Of a stretch of DNA of 64,000 nucleotides, positions 33,314-41,717 are shown one piece after another. The stretch covers positions 1,116,001-1,180,000 of the forward strand of contig NZ_MINI01000028.1 in NCBI RefSeq assembly GCF_002906855.1, read 5' to 3'. This stretch comes from Pseudomonas putida. Lineage in GTDB: Bacteria > Pseudomonadota > Gammaproteobacteria > Pseudomonadales > Pseudomonadaceae. Position 1 is the stretch's first letter, and every line of letters begins with the position of its first letter. The position numbers and the translations under genes are program-made. The notes under the pieces were generated by a model. That model was not told the DNA's origin. It searched no databases and was given only the letters and a program-made list of their open reading frames with translations.

Positions 33314-33327
33314 ATTTCGATTGGACG
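33314..33327 (+). promoter_or_regulatory. Shared 14-bp box before the FdhF/YdeP-like gene
   Basis: An exact second copy of ATTTCGATTGGACG, 85 bases before the ATG at 33413, followed after about 18 bases by a TAGG-containing -10-like region. The first copy precedes moaB. The match suggests control by one regulator. Confidence 0.6.
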
Positions 33328-33412
33328 GCTCTGGGCCGGGCTCCATAGGCTGGAAAAAACACCGGGCAGATCGAATCGGTGAACATTTCCATGCCGCGTG
33401 AGGATTGACCGC

Positions 33413-35743
33413 ATGAGCCAGGACCAACACATCAGGGACTACAAGGGCCCCGCCGCCGGCTGGGGCGCGCTGAAGAGCGTGACCAAGAGCTGGCTGGGCA
33501 GCGAGAACGCCTTCAAGAACCTGCGGGCCATGCTCAAGACCAACCAGAACGGTGGCTTCGACTGCCCGGGCTGCGCCTGGGGCGAGTCGCCGGAAGGCGA
33601 CATGGTCAAGTTCTGCGAAAACGGCGCCAAGGCGGTTAACTGGGAGGCCACCGGCCGCTCGGTCGACCCGGCATTCTTTGCCAAGTACAGCGTCAGCGCG
33701 TTGCTCGACCAGACCGACTACTGGCTCGAATACCAAGGCCGCCTGACCCACCCGATGCGCTACGACGCGGCCACCGACCACTACGTCGAAACCAGTTGGC
33801 AAGAGGCTTTCGAGCTCATCGCCCAGCACTTGCACGCGCTCGACTCGGCCGACCAGGCCGAGTTCTATACCTCAGGCCGGGCCAGCAACGAGGCGGCGTT
33901 CCTTTACCAGCTGTTCGTCCGCGCCTACGGCACCAACAACTTCCCTGACTGCTCGAACATGTGCCACGAAGCCAGCGGCGCCGGCATGTCGGAAACCCTC
34001 GGGGTGGGCAAGGGCACCGTGGTGTTCCATGACCTGGAACTGGCTGACGCGATCTTCGTCATCGGCCAGAACCCCGGCACCAACCACCCGCGCATGCTCG
34101 AACCGCTGCGCGAGGCGGTCAAGCGCGGTGCCCAGGTGGTGTGCTTCAACCCGCTCAAGGAGCGTGGCCTGGAACGCTTCCAGCACCCGCAGCATCCGTT
34201 CGAAATGCTCAGCAACGGCTCCGAGCCGACCACTAGCGCTTACTTCCGCCCGGCCCTGGGCGGCGACATGGCAGCCATGCGCGGTATCGCCAAGTTCCTC
34301 TTGCAGTGGGAACGCGAAGCCCAGTCCAAGGGCGAGCCGGCGGTGTTCGACCATGCCTTCATCGCCGAGCACACCAGCGGCGTCGATGACTACCTGGCGG
34401 CGGTGGATGCCACCTCCTGGGCGCACATCGTCAAGCAGTCGGGCCTGACCCTGGCCGAGATCGAGCTGGCCGCGCGCATGTACCGCAAGGCCGAGCGGGT
34501 CATCATGTGCTGGGCCATGGGCGTCACCCAGCATCGCCATTCGGTGGCGACCGTGCAGGAAATCGTCAACCTGCAGTTGCTGCGCGGCAACGTTGGCAAG
34601 CCCGGTGCCGGCCTGTCGCCGGTGCGCGGCCATAGCAACGTACAGGGTGACCGCACCATGGGCATTGACGAGAAGCCCAATGCGGCGCTGCTCGATGCCA
34701 TCGAAAAACGCTTCAAGTTCCGTGTGCCGCGCGGCCACGGGCACAACGCGGTGCTGGCGATCAAGGCCATGGAAGAAGGGAAGGCCAAGGTGTTCGTCGC
34801 CCTGGGCGGCAACTTCGCCCAAGCCACGCCGGATACCCCGCGCACCCACGCGGCGCTGCGCAACTGCGCGCTGACCGTGCAGATCTCCACCAAGCTCAAC
34901 CGCTCGCACCTGGTCACCGGGCGCGATGCCCTGATCCTGCCGTGCCTGGGCCGTACCGAGATCGATATGCAGGCCGAGGGGCCGCAAGGCGTGACGGTGG
35001 AAGACACCTTCAGCATGGTGCATATCTCCAACGGCCAGCTGCGCCCGCGTTCGCCGCACATGCGTTCGGAGCCTTGGATCATCGCCGGCATGGCCAAGGC
35101 CACCTTGGGCAACCAGCCGATCGACTGGGAGTACGCGGTTGCCGACTACAACCGCATTCGCAGCATGATCGCCGACGTTATCCCGGGCTTCGCCAATTTC
35201 AACCAGCGCCTGCAGCACCCGGGTGGCTTCCACCTCGGCAACAACGCGGCGGACCGAAACTTCCGCACGGCCACACGCAAGGCTCGCTTCATGCCCCACG
35301 CGCTACCGGAGGAACTGGTCAACGCCAAGGTGCTGGCACGCGGTGACAAGCCGGACCTGATCCTGCAGACCATGCGTTCGCACGACCAGTACAACACCAC
35401 GTTGTACGGGCTCGATGACCGTTATCGCGGGGTGTTCGGCCTGCGCGAGGTGGTGTTCGTCAGCGAAGCGGACATCCGCCGCCTGGGCTTCGAGCCGGGC
35501 GAGCAGGTGGACCTGGTGTCGCTGTGGGAGGATGGCGTGGAGCGGCGGGTGTCGGGCTTCCGCCTGGTGCCCTATGACATTCCGGATGGCCAGGCAGCGG
35601 CTTATTACCCCGAGACCAACCCGCTGGTGCCGCTGGAGAGTTATGGCGAGGGGACTTACACGCCGACGTCCAAGTTCATTGCGATCAAGCTGGAGAAAGC
35701 CAAGGCCGGAAATCGGATCGGGGCGGTGCTCGCTTCGGATTGA
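33413..35743 (+). CDS. FdhF/YdeP family molybdopterin oxidoreductase
   Basis: A 776-residue molybdoenzyme related to formate dehydrogenase H and E. coli YdeP. Cys51, Cys54 and Cys68 (CPGCAWG and FCENG) are the iron-sulfur region. Cys184-His185 in SNMCHEASG occupies the place of the Sec/Cys-His metal ligand of formate dehydrogenases. Further landmarks are FVIGQNPGTNHPR, CWAMGVTQHRHS and the C-terminal dinucleotide-binding domain. ATG at 33413 is preceded by GAGG. No accessory electron-transfer subunit is adjacent. YdeP relatives are linked with acid or oxidative stress; the substrate here is unknown. Confidence 0.88.
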   Translation: MSQDQHIRDYKGPAAGWGALKSVTKSWLGSENAFKNLRAMLKTNQNGGFDCPGCAWGESPEGDMVKFCENGAKAVNWEATGRSVDPAFFAKYSVSALLDQTDYWLEYQGRLTHPMRYDAATDHYVETSWQEAFELIAQHLHALDSADQAEFYTSGRASNEAAFLYQLFVRAYGTNNFPDCSNMCHEASGAGMSETLGVGKGTVVFHDLELADAIFVIGQNPGTNHPRMLEPLREAVKRGAQVVCFNPLKERGLERFQHPQHPFEMLSNGSEPTTSAYFRPALGGDMAAMRGIAKFLLQWEREAQSKGEPAVFDHAFIAEHTSGVDDYLAAVDATSWAHIVKQSGLTLAEIELAARMYRKAERVIMCWAMGVTQHRHSVATVQEIVNLQLLRGNVGKPGAGLSPVRGHSNVQGDRTMGIDEKPNAALLDAIEKRFKFRVPRGHGHNAVLAIKAMEEGKAKVFVALGGNFAQATPDTPRTHAALRNCALTVQISTKLNRSHLVTGRDALILPCLGRTEIDMQAEGPQGVTVEDTFSMVHISNGQLRPRSPHMRSEPWIIAGMAKATLGNQPIDWEYAVADYNRIRSMIADVIPGFANFNQRLQHPGGFHLGNNAADRNFRTATRKARFMPHALPEELVNAKVLARGDKPDLILQTMRSHDQYNTTLYGLDDRYRGVFGLREVVFVSEADIRRLGFEPGEQVDLVSLWEDGVERRVSGFRLVPYDIPDGQAAAYYPETNPLVPLESYGEGTYTPTSKFIAIKLEKAKAGNRIGAVLASD

Positions 35744-35753
35744 TGGGCTGCCT

Positions 35754-35796
35754 GGGCCGGCCTCTTCGCGGCTTTAGCCGTAAAAGGGCCGGCTCC
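35754..35796. repeat. Degenerate REP hairpin
   Basis: GGGCCGGCCTCTTCGCGGC and its partial inverse (AAAAGGGCCGGC) form one long hairpin with a short inner stem GGCTTTAGCC. It separates the convergent molybdoenzyme and Lrp genes and probably ends both transcripts. Confidence 0.65.
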
Positions 35797-35799
35797 GAT

Positions 35800-36261
35800 T
35801 CAGGGTCGATGCACCGGAAAGGCCGTGGTGTATTTCATCTGCTCCATGGCAAAACTGGAGGTGATGTTCGACAGCCCATCGGTGCTGGTGATCAGCTTCT
35901 TGTAGAAACGGTCATACGCTGCGATGTCGCCCACCACTACCCGCAGCATGTAGTCCCAGTCCCCGGACATGCGGTAGAACTCCATCACTTCCTCGAACCC
36001 CTTCACCGTCGTCGCGAACTGTTCCAGCCAGGCGCTGTCGTGGCGCTGGGTCTTGAGCTGGACGAATACAGTCAGCCCCAGCCCCAAGCGCTCGGGGTCG
36101 AGCAGGGCGACACGGCCGAGGATGTAGCCTTCTTCTTCCAGGCGCTTGACCCGCTTCCAGCACGGCGTGGTCGATAGGTTGACCGCTTCGGCCAGGTCCT
36201 TGAGCGAGATCGAGGCGTCGCGCTGCAAGAGGGTGAGGATGTGTTGGTCGAAACTGTCCAT
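35800..36261 (-). CDS. Lrp/AsnC-family regulator
   Basis: A 153-residue Lrp-type regulator: helix-turn-helix ISLKDLAEAVNLSTTPCWKRVKRLE (around residues 17-41; landmark) followed by the RAM ligand-binding domain (FVQLKTQ, MSGDWDYMLRVVVGDIAAYDRF). It diverges from the transsulfuration-type enzyme gene at 36399, an arrangement like the MdeR/MdeA pair of Pseudomonas, where the regulator responds to a sulfur amino acid. The intergenic region (36262-36398) is AT-rich near 36280-36325 and likely holds its sites. Confidence 0.9.
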   Translation of the reverse strand: MDSFDQHILTLLQRDASISLKDLAEAVNLSTTPCWKRVKRLEEEGYILGRVALLDPERLGLGLTVFVQLKTQRHDSAWLEQFATTVKGFEEVMEFYRMSGDWDYMLRVVVGDIAAYDRFYKKLITSTDGLSNITSSFAMEQMKYTTAFPVHRP

Positions 36262-36398
36262 GGCAGGGCAAAACCATCGAGAAAAATTTTCCCCAGATTA
36301 CCTCAGGCCTAGGAAATTTTCCTGAATTGCGCCGGCATTGCCGGCACGCCAGGTTGTTGCCATAGTTGCAGGCTTGAATCCTGCCAATGGGCCCGACC

Positions 36399-37571
36399 AT
36401 GTCCGATAAGCCGCGTAATTTCGCCACCCGTACCATTCACGCCGGCGAGCAGTTCAGCGTTGCCGACAACGCCATCTTCCCGCCCATCTATACCGCCAGT
36501 TCCTACATCAAGCGCAGCCTCGACGATCACCCCGAATACGCTTACAGCCGTGTCGGCAACCCGACCCGGCATGCCTATGAAAGCTGTGTTGCCGCGCTGG
36601 AGGAGGGTGTCGGTGCGGTGGCCTGTGCATCGGGTGTGAATGCCACCGCCACGGTCCTGGAACTGCTGCCCAAGGACGCTCACGTGGTGGTGATGAATGG
36701 CGTATATGGCGGCACCTTTCGCATCCTCGAAGACTACCGCGGGCGTACTTCGGGCCTGACCACTACCTATGTCGACCTCAATGATGTCGAGGCGTTGGCG
36801 GCCTCGATCAAGCCAGAGACCCAGCTGATCTGGATCGAGTCACCGACCAACCCGTTGCTGCACCTGGTGGACATCAAGGCGGTGTGCGACCTGGCCCGTG
36901 CCCGCGGCATCCTCACCTGCATCGACAACACCTTCTGCTCACCGTGGAACCAGCGCCCGATCACCCTTGGCGTGGACCTGGTGATGCACTCGGCGAGCAA
37001 GTACATCGGCGGCCATTCAGACCTCACCGGGGGCGTGGTGGTCGCTGCCAATGACCAACTGCTGGCGCGGTTGCGCAAGATCAGCATGGCGGTAGGCGCG
37101 ATCCAGGGGCCGTTCGACTGCTACCTGGCCCTGCGTGGGCTGAAGACCCTGGATGTGCGCATGGAGCGCCAGTGCGCCAATGCGCTGCAGGTGGCGCGCT
37201 TCCTCGAAGGCCACCCGCAGGTCGAGCAAGTGTTCTACCCGGGGCTGGAAAGCCACCCGCAGCACGACCTGTGCAAGCGGCAGATGCGCGCTGGCGGAGC
37301 GGTGGTGGCGATGAAGGTCAAGGGCGCTGATCGGGCGGCGCTCAACCGGCTGGTCGAGTCCCTGCAGATCTTCGTGCTGGCCGACTCGCTGGGCGGTGTG
37401 GAGAGCATGATCAACCACTCCTGGAGCATGTCGCACAACTCGTTGAGCCCGGCGCAGAAGGGCGAGATGGGGATCAGCGAGAACCTGTTGCGGTTGTCGG
37501 TGGGGATCGAGGATTACCGCGACCTGATCGAAGACCTGGATGGAGCCTTGAAGGCTTCAGCTGCGGTGTAA
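36399..37571 (+). CDS. Cys/Met metabolism PLP enzyme (methionine gamma-lyase/cystathionine lyase type)
   Basis: A 390-residue fold-type I PLP enzyme of the transsulfuration family. The cofactor lysine is Lys201 in MHSASKYIGGHSD; other marks are ATRTIHAGEQ at the N-terminus, AYSRVGNPTRHAYE, ACASGVNA and NHSWSMSHNSL. The sequence alone does not separate methionine gamma-lyase from cystathionine gamma-lyase or O-acetylhomoserine enzymes; the divergent Lrp gene favours a catabolic lyase. The ATG at 36399 is preferred to one at 36387 because it starts at the family's usual position; neither has a strong ribosome binding site. Confidence 0.85.
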   Translation: MSDKPRNFATRTIHAGEQFSVADNAIFPPIYTASSYIKRSLDDHPEYAYSRVGNPTRHAYESCVAALEEGVGAVACASGVNATATVLELLPKDAHVVVMNGVYGGTFRILEDYRGRTSGLTTTYVDLNDVEALAASIKPETQLIWIESPTNPLLHLVDIKAVCDLARARGILTCIDNTFCSPWNQRPITLGVDLVMHSASKYIGGHSDLTGGVVVAANDQLLARLRKISMAVGAIQGPFDCYLALRGLKTLDVRMERQCANALQVARFLEGHPQVEQVFYPGLESHPQHDLCKRQMRAGGAVVAMKVKGADRAALNRLVESLQIFVLADSLGGVESMINHSWSMSHNSLSPAQKGEMGISENLLRLSVGIEDYRDLIEDLDGALKASAAV

Positions 37572-37575
37572 GGGC

Positions 37576-37660
37576 TGCTGGCCCTATCGCGAGCTGCGCT
37601 CGCTCCTACGGGGAATGTGTAATCCTGTAGGAACGAGCGCAGCTCGCGATGAGGCCGGTG
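37576..37660. repeat. REP pair, variant class
   Basis: TGGCCCTATCGCGAGCTGCG and CTCGCTCCTACGG face CCTGTAGGAACGAGCGCAGC and TCGCGATGAGGCCGG. The stem sequence (TCGCGAGCTGCGCTCG) differs from the common TTCGCGGG type, so this is a second REP subfamily in the same window. It lies between two convergent genes. Confidence 0.8.
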
Positions 37661-37677
37661 ACTTCAAAACATGACTA

Positions 37678-37914
37678 TCAGGATTTCGGCGGATGGATGA
37701 TCCGTTCGATCTTGTCCTTGAGCAGCAGCCTTTCCTTGCGCAGGCGGTTGACCGCCTCGTCGTTGGTGCCATTGGCCTCGGCGGCCAGCACCTCCTTGTC
37801 CTTGGTGTTGTATTCCTTGTGCAGCTTGTGAAGGTCCTGGTCCTTGTCTATGAGCGCCTGGAATGCGTCAGCGGTAACGTGCAGGTCAGCGAGCAGATCG
37901 TGCGGAACTGGCAT
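37678..37914 (-). CDS. YdcH-family (DUF465) small coiled-coil protein
   Basis: A 78-residue, highly charged helical protein: a loop-like N-terminus MPVPHDLLADLHVTA, then a helix with KDQDLHKLHKEYNTKDKEV and a basic ending RLRKERLLLKDKIERIIHPP. This is the YdcH/DUF465 pattern of short antiparallel coiled coils. Start at 37914 gives the family's normal length. The function is not known. Confidence 0.83.
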   Translation of the reverse strand: MPVPHDLLADLHVTADAFQALIDKDQDLHKLHKEYNTKDKEVLAAEANGTNDEAVNRLRKERLLLKDKIERIIHPPKS

Positions 37915-38031
37915 TTCTTCACCTCTGTCAGGGTTGTCGGTAAGGTCCTGACCTTTGAGGATAGCCGCCTTTGCGCAGGTGGGGGACTGGGGTAGGCTGT
38001 CGCATCCTTTCCCGTGCCTGGAACCTGCGCC

Positions 38032-38397
38032 ATGCCTCACTTGAACCTGGAATACAGCGACAACCTGCGCGAACTCAACGTCGATGTGCTGTTGCTGCGC
38101 CTGAACCATGCCCTGGTCGGCAGTGGCCAGTTCGCCGACGAGGCCGACATCAAGAGCCGTGCCGAGGCCTTCAGGCAGTACCGGGTCGGCACCGCACCGG
38201 GTGAGCGGGCCTTCGCCCATGTGCGCCTGGCCATCCTCAGCGGGCGGTCACCCGAGGTGAAGCAGCAGTTGTCGAACGGCCTGCTCGAGGTGTTGCGCGA
38301 ATCCATCCCGGCCCAGGCCGGTATGGACATCCAGCTGTGCGTCGAAGTGCTCGACATCGATCGCGAACCCTATGCCAAGGCACGTCTGCACGGCTGA
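38032..38397 (+). CDS. 5-carboxymethyl-2-hydroxymuconate isomerase family protein
   Basis: A 121-residue tautomerase-fold protein. Starting at 38032 gives Met-Pro-His-Leu, which puts the catalytic N-terminal proline (after Met removal) in place; six extra codons upstream (38014) would bury it, so that start is rejected. The rest (RAEAFRQYRVG, FAHVRLAILSGRSPEVKQQLS) matches the CHMI/HpaF family of homoprotocatechuate breakdown. No other genes of that pathway are nearby, so the physiological role is uncertain. Confidence 0.85.
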   Translation: MPHLNLEYSDNLRELNVDVLLLRLNHALVGSGQFADEADIKSRAEAFRQYRVGTAPGERAFAHVRLAILSGRSPEVKQQLSNGLLEVLRESIPAQAGMDIQLCVEVLDIDREPYAKARLHG

Positions 38398-38450
38398 ACA
38401 AATGCTGAATGAAGTTAATTTAATGTAAAAAAATGCATCGGCTTACGAAT

Positions 38451-38469
38451 TTGTTACCGTCTTTTTCAC
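38451..38469 (+). promoter_or_regulatory. Possible ColR-type site before eptA
   Basis: The stretch TTGTTACCGTCTTTTTCAC contains the CTTTTTCAC core that I recall from the P. putida ColR binding motif, with one spacing difference in the 5' half. It lies about 90 bases before the phosphoethanolamine transferase start, and ColR is known to control such genes. The assignment rests on memory of the motif. Confidence 0.4.
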
Positions 38470-38558
38470 GAAAAATTGATGGTGCGCTTTCTAGAGTTCG
38501 CCCGACTTTCCCACGGTGCCTTCCGGCCTGGGGGGTTGATAACCACTCTTGATTGCGA

Positions 38559-40202
38559 ATGCCGATGCTCAACTTCAAATCCCTGCGGACTGAATGGGTC
38601 ACGCTGTTGGCCAGCGTTTACCTGCTGGTCGGTCTCAACATGTTCCTCTGGAAGCACCTGCAAGAGGTGGTACCCGCCGGGGTATCGGGGCTTTGGCTGA
38701 GCCTGGCGTTCGCCGTGCTGATGCTCTTCGCGTTCAACCTGGTATTGACGCTGTTCGCCTTCCGTTATGTATTGAAGCCGCTATTGATCGTGCTGTTCGT
38801 GAGTGGGGCGGGTGCCGCTTACTTCATGAACCAGTATGGCGTGCTTATTGATGCCGGCATGTTCCGCAACATGGCCGAGACCAATGTTACGGAAGTGCGC
38901 GACCTGATGTCGTTGAAGTTCGCTGCCTATATTCTTTTGCTCGGCGTATTGCCGTCGGTACTGCTGTGGAAAGCGCAGATCGCCTACCGCCCGTGGCCCC
39001 GCGAGCTGCTGGGCAAGCTGGTGGTCAGCGGGGCCTGCGTGGTGGCACTGGGCTCGGTGGCCCTGGTCAACTATCAAGGGCTGTCGTCGCTGTTTCGCAA
39101 CCACCACGAACTGCGCCTGATGCTTACCCCGAGCAATGTCGTCGGCGCGACCATCGGTTATGTCAACGAGCGCGTCGGTACCGCTGCGCGTCCGTTCCAG
39201 AATTATGGCGAAGATGCCAAACGCGATGCCGCCTGGCAGAAACACGAGCGCAAATCGCTGACCGTGCTGGTGGTCGGTGAAAGTGCGCGGGCCGATCACT
39301 TCGGCGTGCTGGGCTATGAGCGCGATACCACCCCGAACCTGGCCAAGGAACAGGGCTTGGTGAGTTTCTCCGATGTGCATTCCTGCGGTACCGAAACCGC
39401 CGTTTCGGTGCCATGCATGTTCTCTGGCATGAAGCGCAAGGAATATGATGCGCGCGTGGCGAAGAACCGCGAAGGGCTGCTGGACATCCTCCAGCGTGCC
39501 GGCCTGGCCGTGCAGTGGCGCGACAACCAGTCGGGGTGCAAAGGCACCTGCGACCGCGTGCAGTTCATCGACGTCAGCAACCTCAAGGACCCGCAGCTGT
39601 GCGCCAGCGGCGAATGCCATGACGAAGTCCTGTTGCAGGGCCTGGGCGAGCTGATCGACAACCTCGACAAGGACACCGTGCTGGTGCTGCACCAGATGGG
39701 CAGCCACGGCCCCGAGTACTTCAAGCGCTACCCCAAGGGCGACGAGCGCTTCACCCCGGTTTGCCAGAGCAATGCGCTGGACCAGTGCAGCGAGCAGGAA
39801 ATCATCAACGGCTACGACAACACCCTGGCCTACACTGACAAGGTGCTCTCCTCGCTGATCGACACCCTGCGCAGCAAGCAGGACAAGGTCGACACGGCAA
39901 TGATCTACCTGTCCGACCATGGCGAGTCGCTGGGTGAGTACAACCTGTTCCTGCACGGCACCCCGTATGCCATTGCCCCCGAACAACAAAAGCACGTGCC
40001 ATTGCTGACCTGGTTCTCCGACAGCTACAAAGAGGACTTCGGTATCGACACCGACTGCCTGGCCAAGCTCAGCGATGCACCGCTGTCGCAGGACAACCTG
40101 TTCCACTCGATGCTGGGCCTGCTGCAGGTGCACACCGAGGTCTACCAGCAGTCGCTGGACATGTTTGCCAGCTGCCGGCCGTGGTTGGCCGCCCAGCGCT
40201 GA
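38559..40202 (+). CDS. eptA: Phosphoethanolamine transferase (EptA/CptA type)
   Basis: A 547-residue inner-membrane enzyme that adds phosphoethanolamine to lipid A or core sugars, lowering the negative surface charge and polymyxin binding. Five N-terminal membrane helices fill about residues 10-175; the periplasmic alkaline-phosphatase-fold domain follows, with VVGESARADHFG, the nucleophile threonine in SCGTETAVSVPCMFSG (about residue 280), YLSDHGESLGE and several disulfide cysteines (CKGTC, LCASGEC). Starts at 38553 (TTG) or 38565 are possible. A ColR-like sequence lies upstream. The sequence alone does not decide between lipid A and core as target. Confidence 0.88.
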   Translation: MPMLNFKSLRTEWVTLLASVYLLVGLNMFLWKHLQEVVPAGVSGLWLSLAFAVLMLFAFNLVLTLFAFRYVLKPLLIVLFVSGAGAAYFMNQYGVLIDAGMFRNMAETNVTEVRDLMSLKFAAYILLLGVLPSVLLWKAQIAYRPWPRELLGKLVVSGACVVALGSVALVNYQGLSSLFRNHHELRLMLTPSNVVGATIGYVNERVGTAARPFQNYGEDAKRDAAWQKHERKSLTVLVVGESARADHFGVLGYERDTTPNLAKEQGLVSFSDVHSCGTETAVSVPCMFSGMKRKEYDARVAKNREGLLDILQRAGLAVQWRDNQSGCKGTCDRVQFIDVSNLKDPQLCASGECHDEVLLQGLGELIDNLDKDTVLVLHQMGSHGPEYFKRYPKGDERFTPVCQSNALDQCSEQEIINGYDNTLAYTDKVLSSLIDTLRSKQDKVDTAMIYLSDHGESLGEYNLFLHGTPYAIAPEQQKHVPLLTWFSDSYKEDFGIDTDCLAKLSDAPLSQDNLFHSMLGLLQVHTEVYQQSLDMFASCRPWLAAQR

Positions 40203-40291
40203 GGCCGTTCATCTAGTCCAGGGATGGCGCAGGTTTCACCACCAGGGCCCGCGCCGTATATACTGCGCGCCAATGTTTGTGGGAGAGCCTT

Positions 40292-41425
40292 GTGGCCATC
40301 GAAATTCACTGGATCCGTGACGACCAGACCCTGGCCGAACACTGCCGCAAGTGGCGTGAACTGCCCTTCGTGGCGCTCGACACCGAGTTCATGCGGGTCG
40401 ACACCTTCTACCCGAAAGCCGGCCTGGTGCAGGTCGGTGACGGGCAGCGGGCTTTCCTCATCGACCCGCTGCTGATCGGCAACTGGCAGCCGCTGGGCGA
40501 ACTGCTCGACGACAGCAACGTGGTCAAGGTGCTGCACGCCTGTAGCGAAGACCTCGAAGTGCTGCTGCGCCTGACTGGCAAGCTGCCGCAACCGTTGTTC
40601 GACACTCAGCTGGCGGCCGGTTACCTGAACCTGGGCTTCTCCATGGGCTATTCGCGCCTGGTGCAGGAAGTGCTGGGCATCGAGCTGCCCAAGGGCGAAA
40701 CCCGCTCTGACTGGCTGCAGCGCCCGCTGTCGGAAACCCAGGTCAGCTACGCCGCCGAAGATGCCGTGCACCTGGCCGAACTGTTCACTGCCCTGCAGCC
40801 GCGCCTGTCCGACGACAAGTACGCCTGGGTGCTGGACGACGGCGCCGAGCTGGTGGCCGCCCTGCGCCGTGAGGTCGAACCCGAGATCCTCTATCGCGAC
40901 GTCAAGCTCGCCTGGAAGCTGGGCCGCCAGCAGTTGGCGGTGCTGCGCGAACTGTGCGCCTGGCGCGAGCGCGAAGCACGCAGCCGCGACGTGCCACGCA
41001 ACCGCATCCTCAAGGAACACTCGCTGTGGCCCATGGCCAAGGGCCAGCCGGACAACCTTTCGGCCTTGGCCAAGATTGAAGAAATGCACCCGCGCACCAT
41101 CCGTCAGGACGGCGCCTTCCTGCTCGAGCTGATCAAGCGCGCCGGCAGCCTGCCGCCCGAACAGTGGCCTGAGCCGCTGCCTGAGCCGCTGCCGATCGAA
41201 GCCGCCGGCATCCTCAAGCGCCTGCGCGCCATCGGCCAGGCCGAAGGCGAGCGCCTGGGGATCGCCCCGGAGCTGATGCTGCGCAAGAAGGCCCTGGAAG
41301 CCCTGCTCAAGAGCGGCTACCCCAACGGCCCCTACCAACTGCCCGATTCGCTGCGCGGCTGGCGCCGTGAGCGGATGGGCCAGGCCCTGCTCGACGACCT
41401 CGCAGGCGCCGGAGACAAGCAATGA
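40292..41425 (+). CDS. rnd: Ribonuclease D
   Basis: A 377-residue 3'-5' exoribonuclease that trims tRNA precursors. A GTG start at 40292 is chosen since GGGAGAG stands 4 bases before it and gives [11 protein letters not shown], the usual N-terminus and length (E. coli RNase D has 375 residues). The DEDD residues are visible in [20 protein letters not shown] and [12 protein letters not shown], and a C-terminal HRDC region follows ([21 protein letters not shown] and onward). The gene overlaps ycgL by 4 bases (ATGA), a conserved pairing in pseudomonads. Confidence 0.94.
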   Translation: MAIEIHWIRDDQTLAEHCRKWRELPFVALDTEFMRVDTFYPKAGLVQVGDGQRAFLIDPLLIGNWQPLGELLDDSNVVKVLHACSEDLEVLLRLTGKLPQPLFDTQLAAGYLNLGFSMGYSRLVQEVLGIELPKGETRSDWLQRPLSETQVSYAAEDAVHLAELFTALQPRLSDDKYAWVLDDGAELVAALRREVEPEILYRDVKLAWKLGRQQLAVLRELCAWREREARSRDVPRNRILKEHSLWPMAKGQPDNLSALAKIEEMHPRTIRQDGAFLLELIKRAGSLPPEQWPEPLPEPLPIEAAGILKRLRAIGQAEGERLGIAPELMLRKKALEALLKSGYPNGPYQLPDSLRGWRRERMGQALLDDLAGAGDKQ

Positions 41426-41715
41426 AACGTATCTGCTCGATCTACAAGAGCCCACGCAAGAACGAAATGTACCTCTACGTGCTCAAGGCCGAAGGCCTGG
41501 AGCGGGTGCCAGAGGCGCTGCTGCCGTTTTTTGGCAAGCCGGTGCATGCCTTCGACCTGGTGTTGACCCCGGAGCGCCAACTGGCCCGCGAAGACATCGC
41601 CAAGGTGCTGGAAAACCTCGAGACCCAGGGTTATCACTTGCAGATGCCACCGGCCGAGGACGAGTACATCGAGCACTTGCCCGAAGAGCTGCTGCGCCGT
41701 AACGACCCGGTCTGA
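41422..41715 (+). CDS. YcgL-domain protein
   Basis: A 97-residue protein with the YcgL family N-terminus [20 protein letters not shown] and a conserved [22 protein letters not shown] centre. The start overlaps the rnd stop codon, so the two are cotranslated. The function is not established; the constant association with rnd suggests a link to RNA metabolism. Confidence 0.9.
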   Translation: MKRICSIYKSPRKNEMYLYVLKAEGLERVPEALLPFFGKPVHAFDLVLTPERQLAREDIAKVLENLETQGYHLQMPPAEDEYIEHLPEELLRRNDPV

Positions 41716-41717
41716 TC

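Noticed and set aside
35754..35796. A classical intrinsic terminator after the molybdoenzyme gene.
   Set aside because: The hairpin sequence is a partial REP element and no T-run follows; it may still stop transcription but is listed as a repeat.
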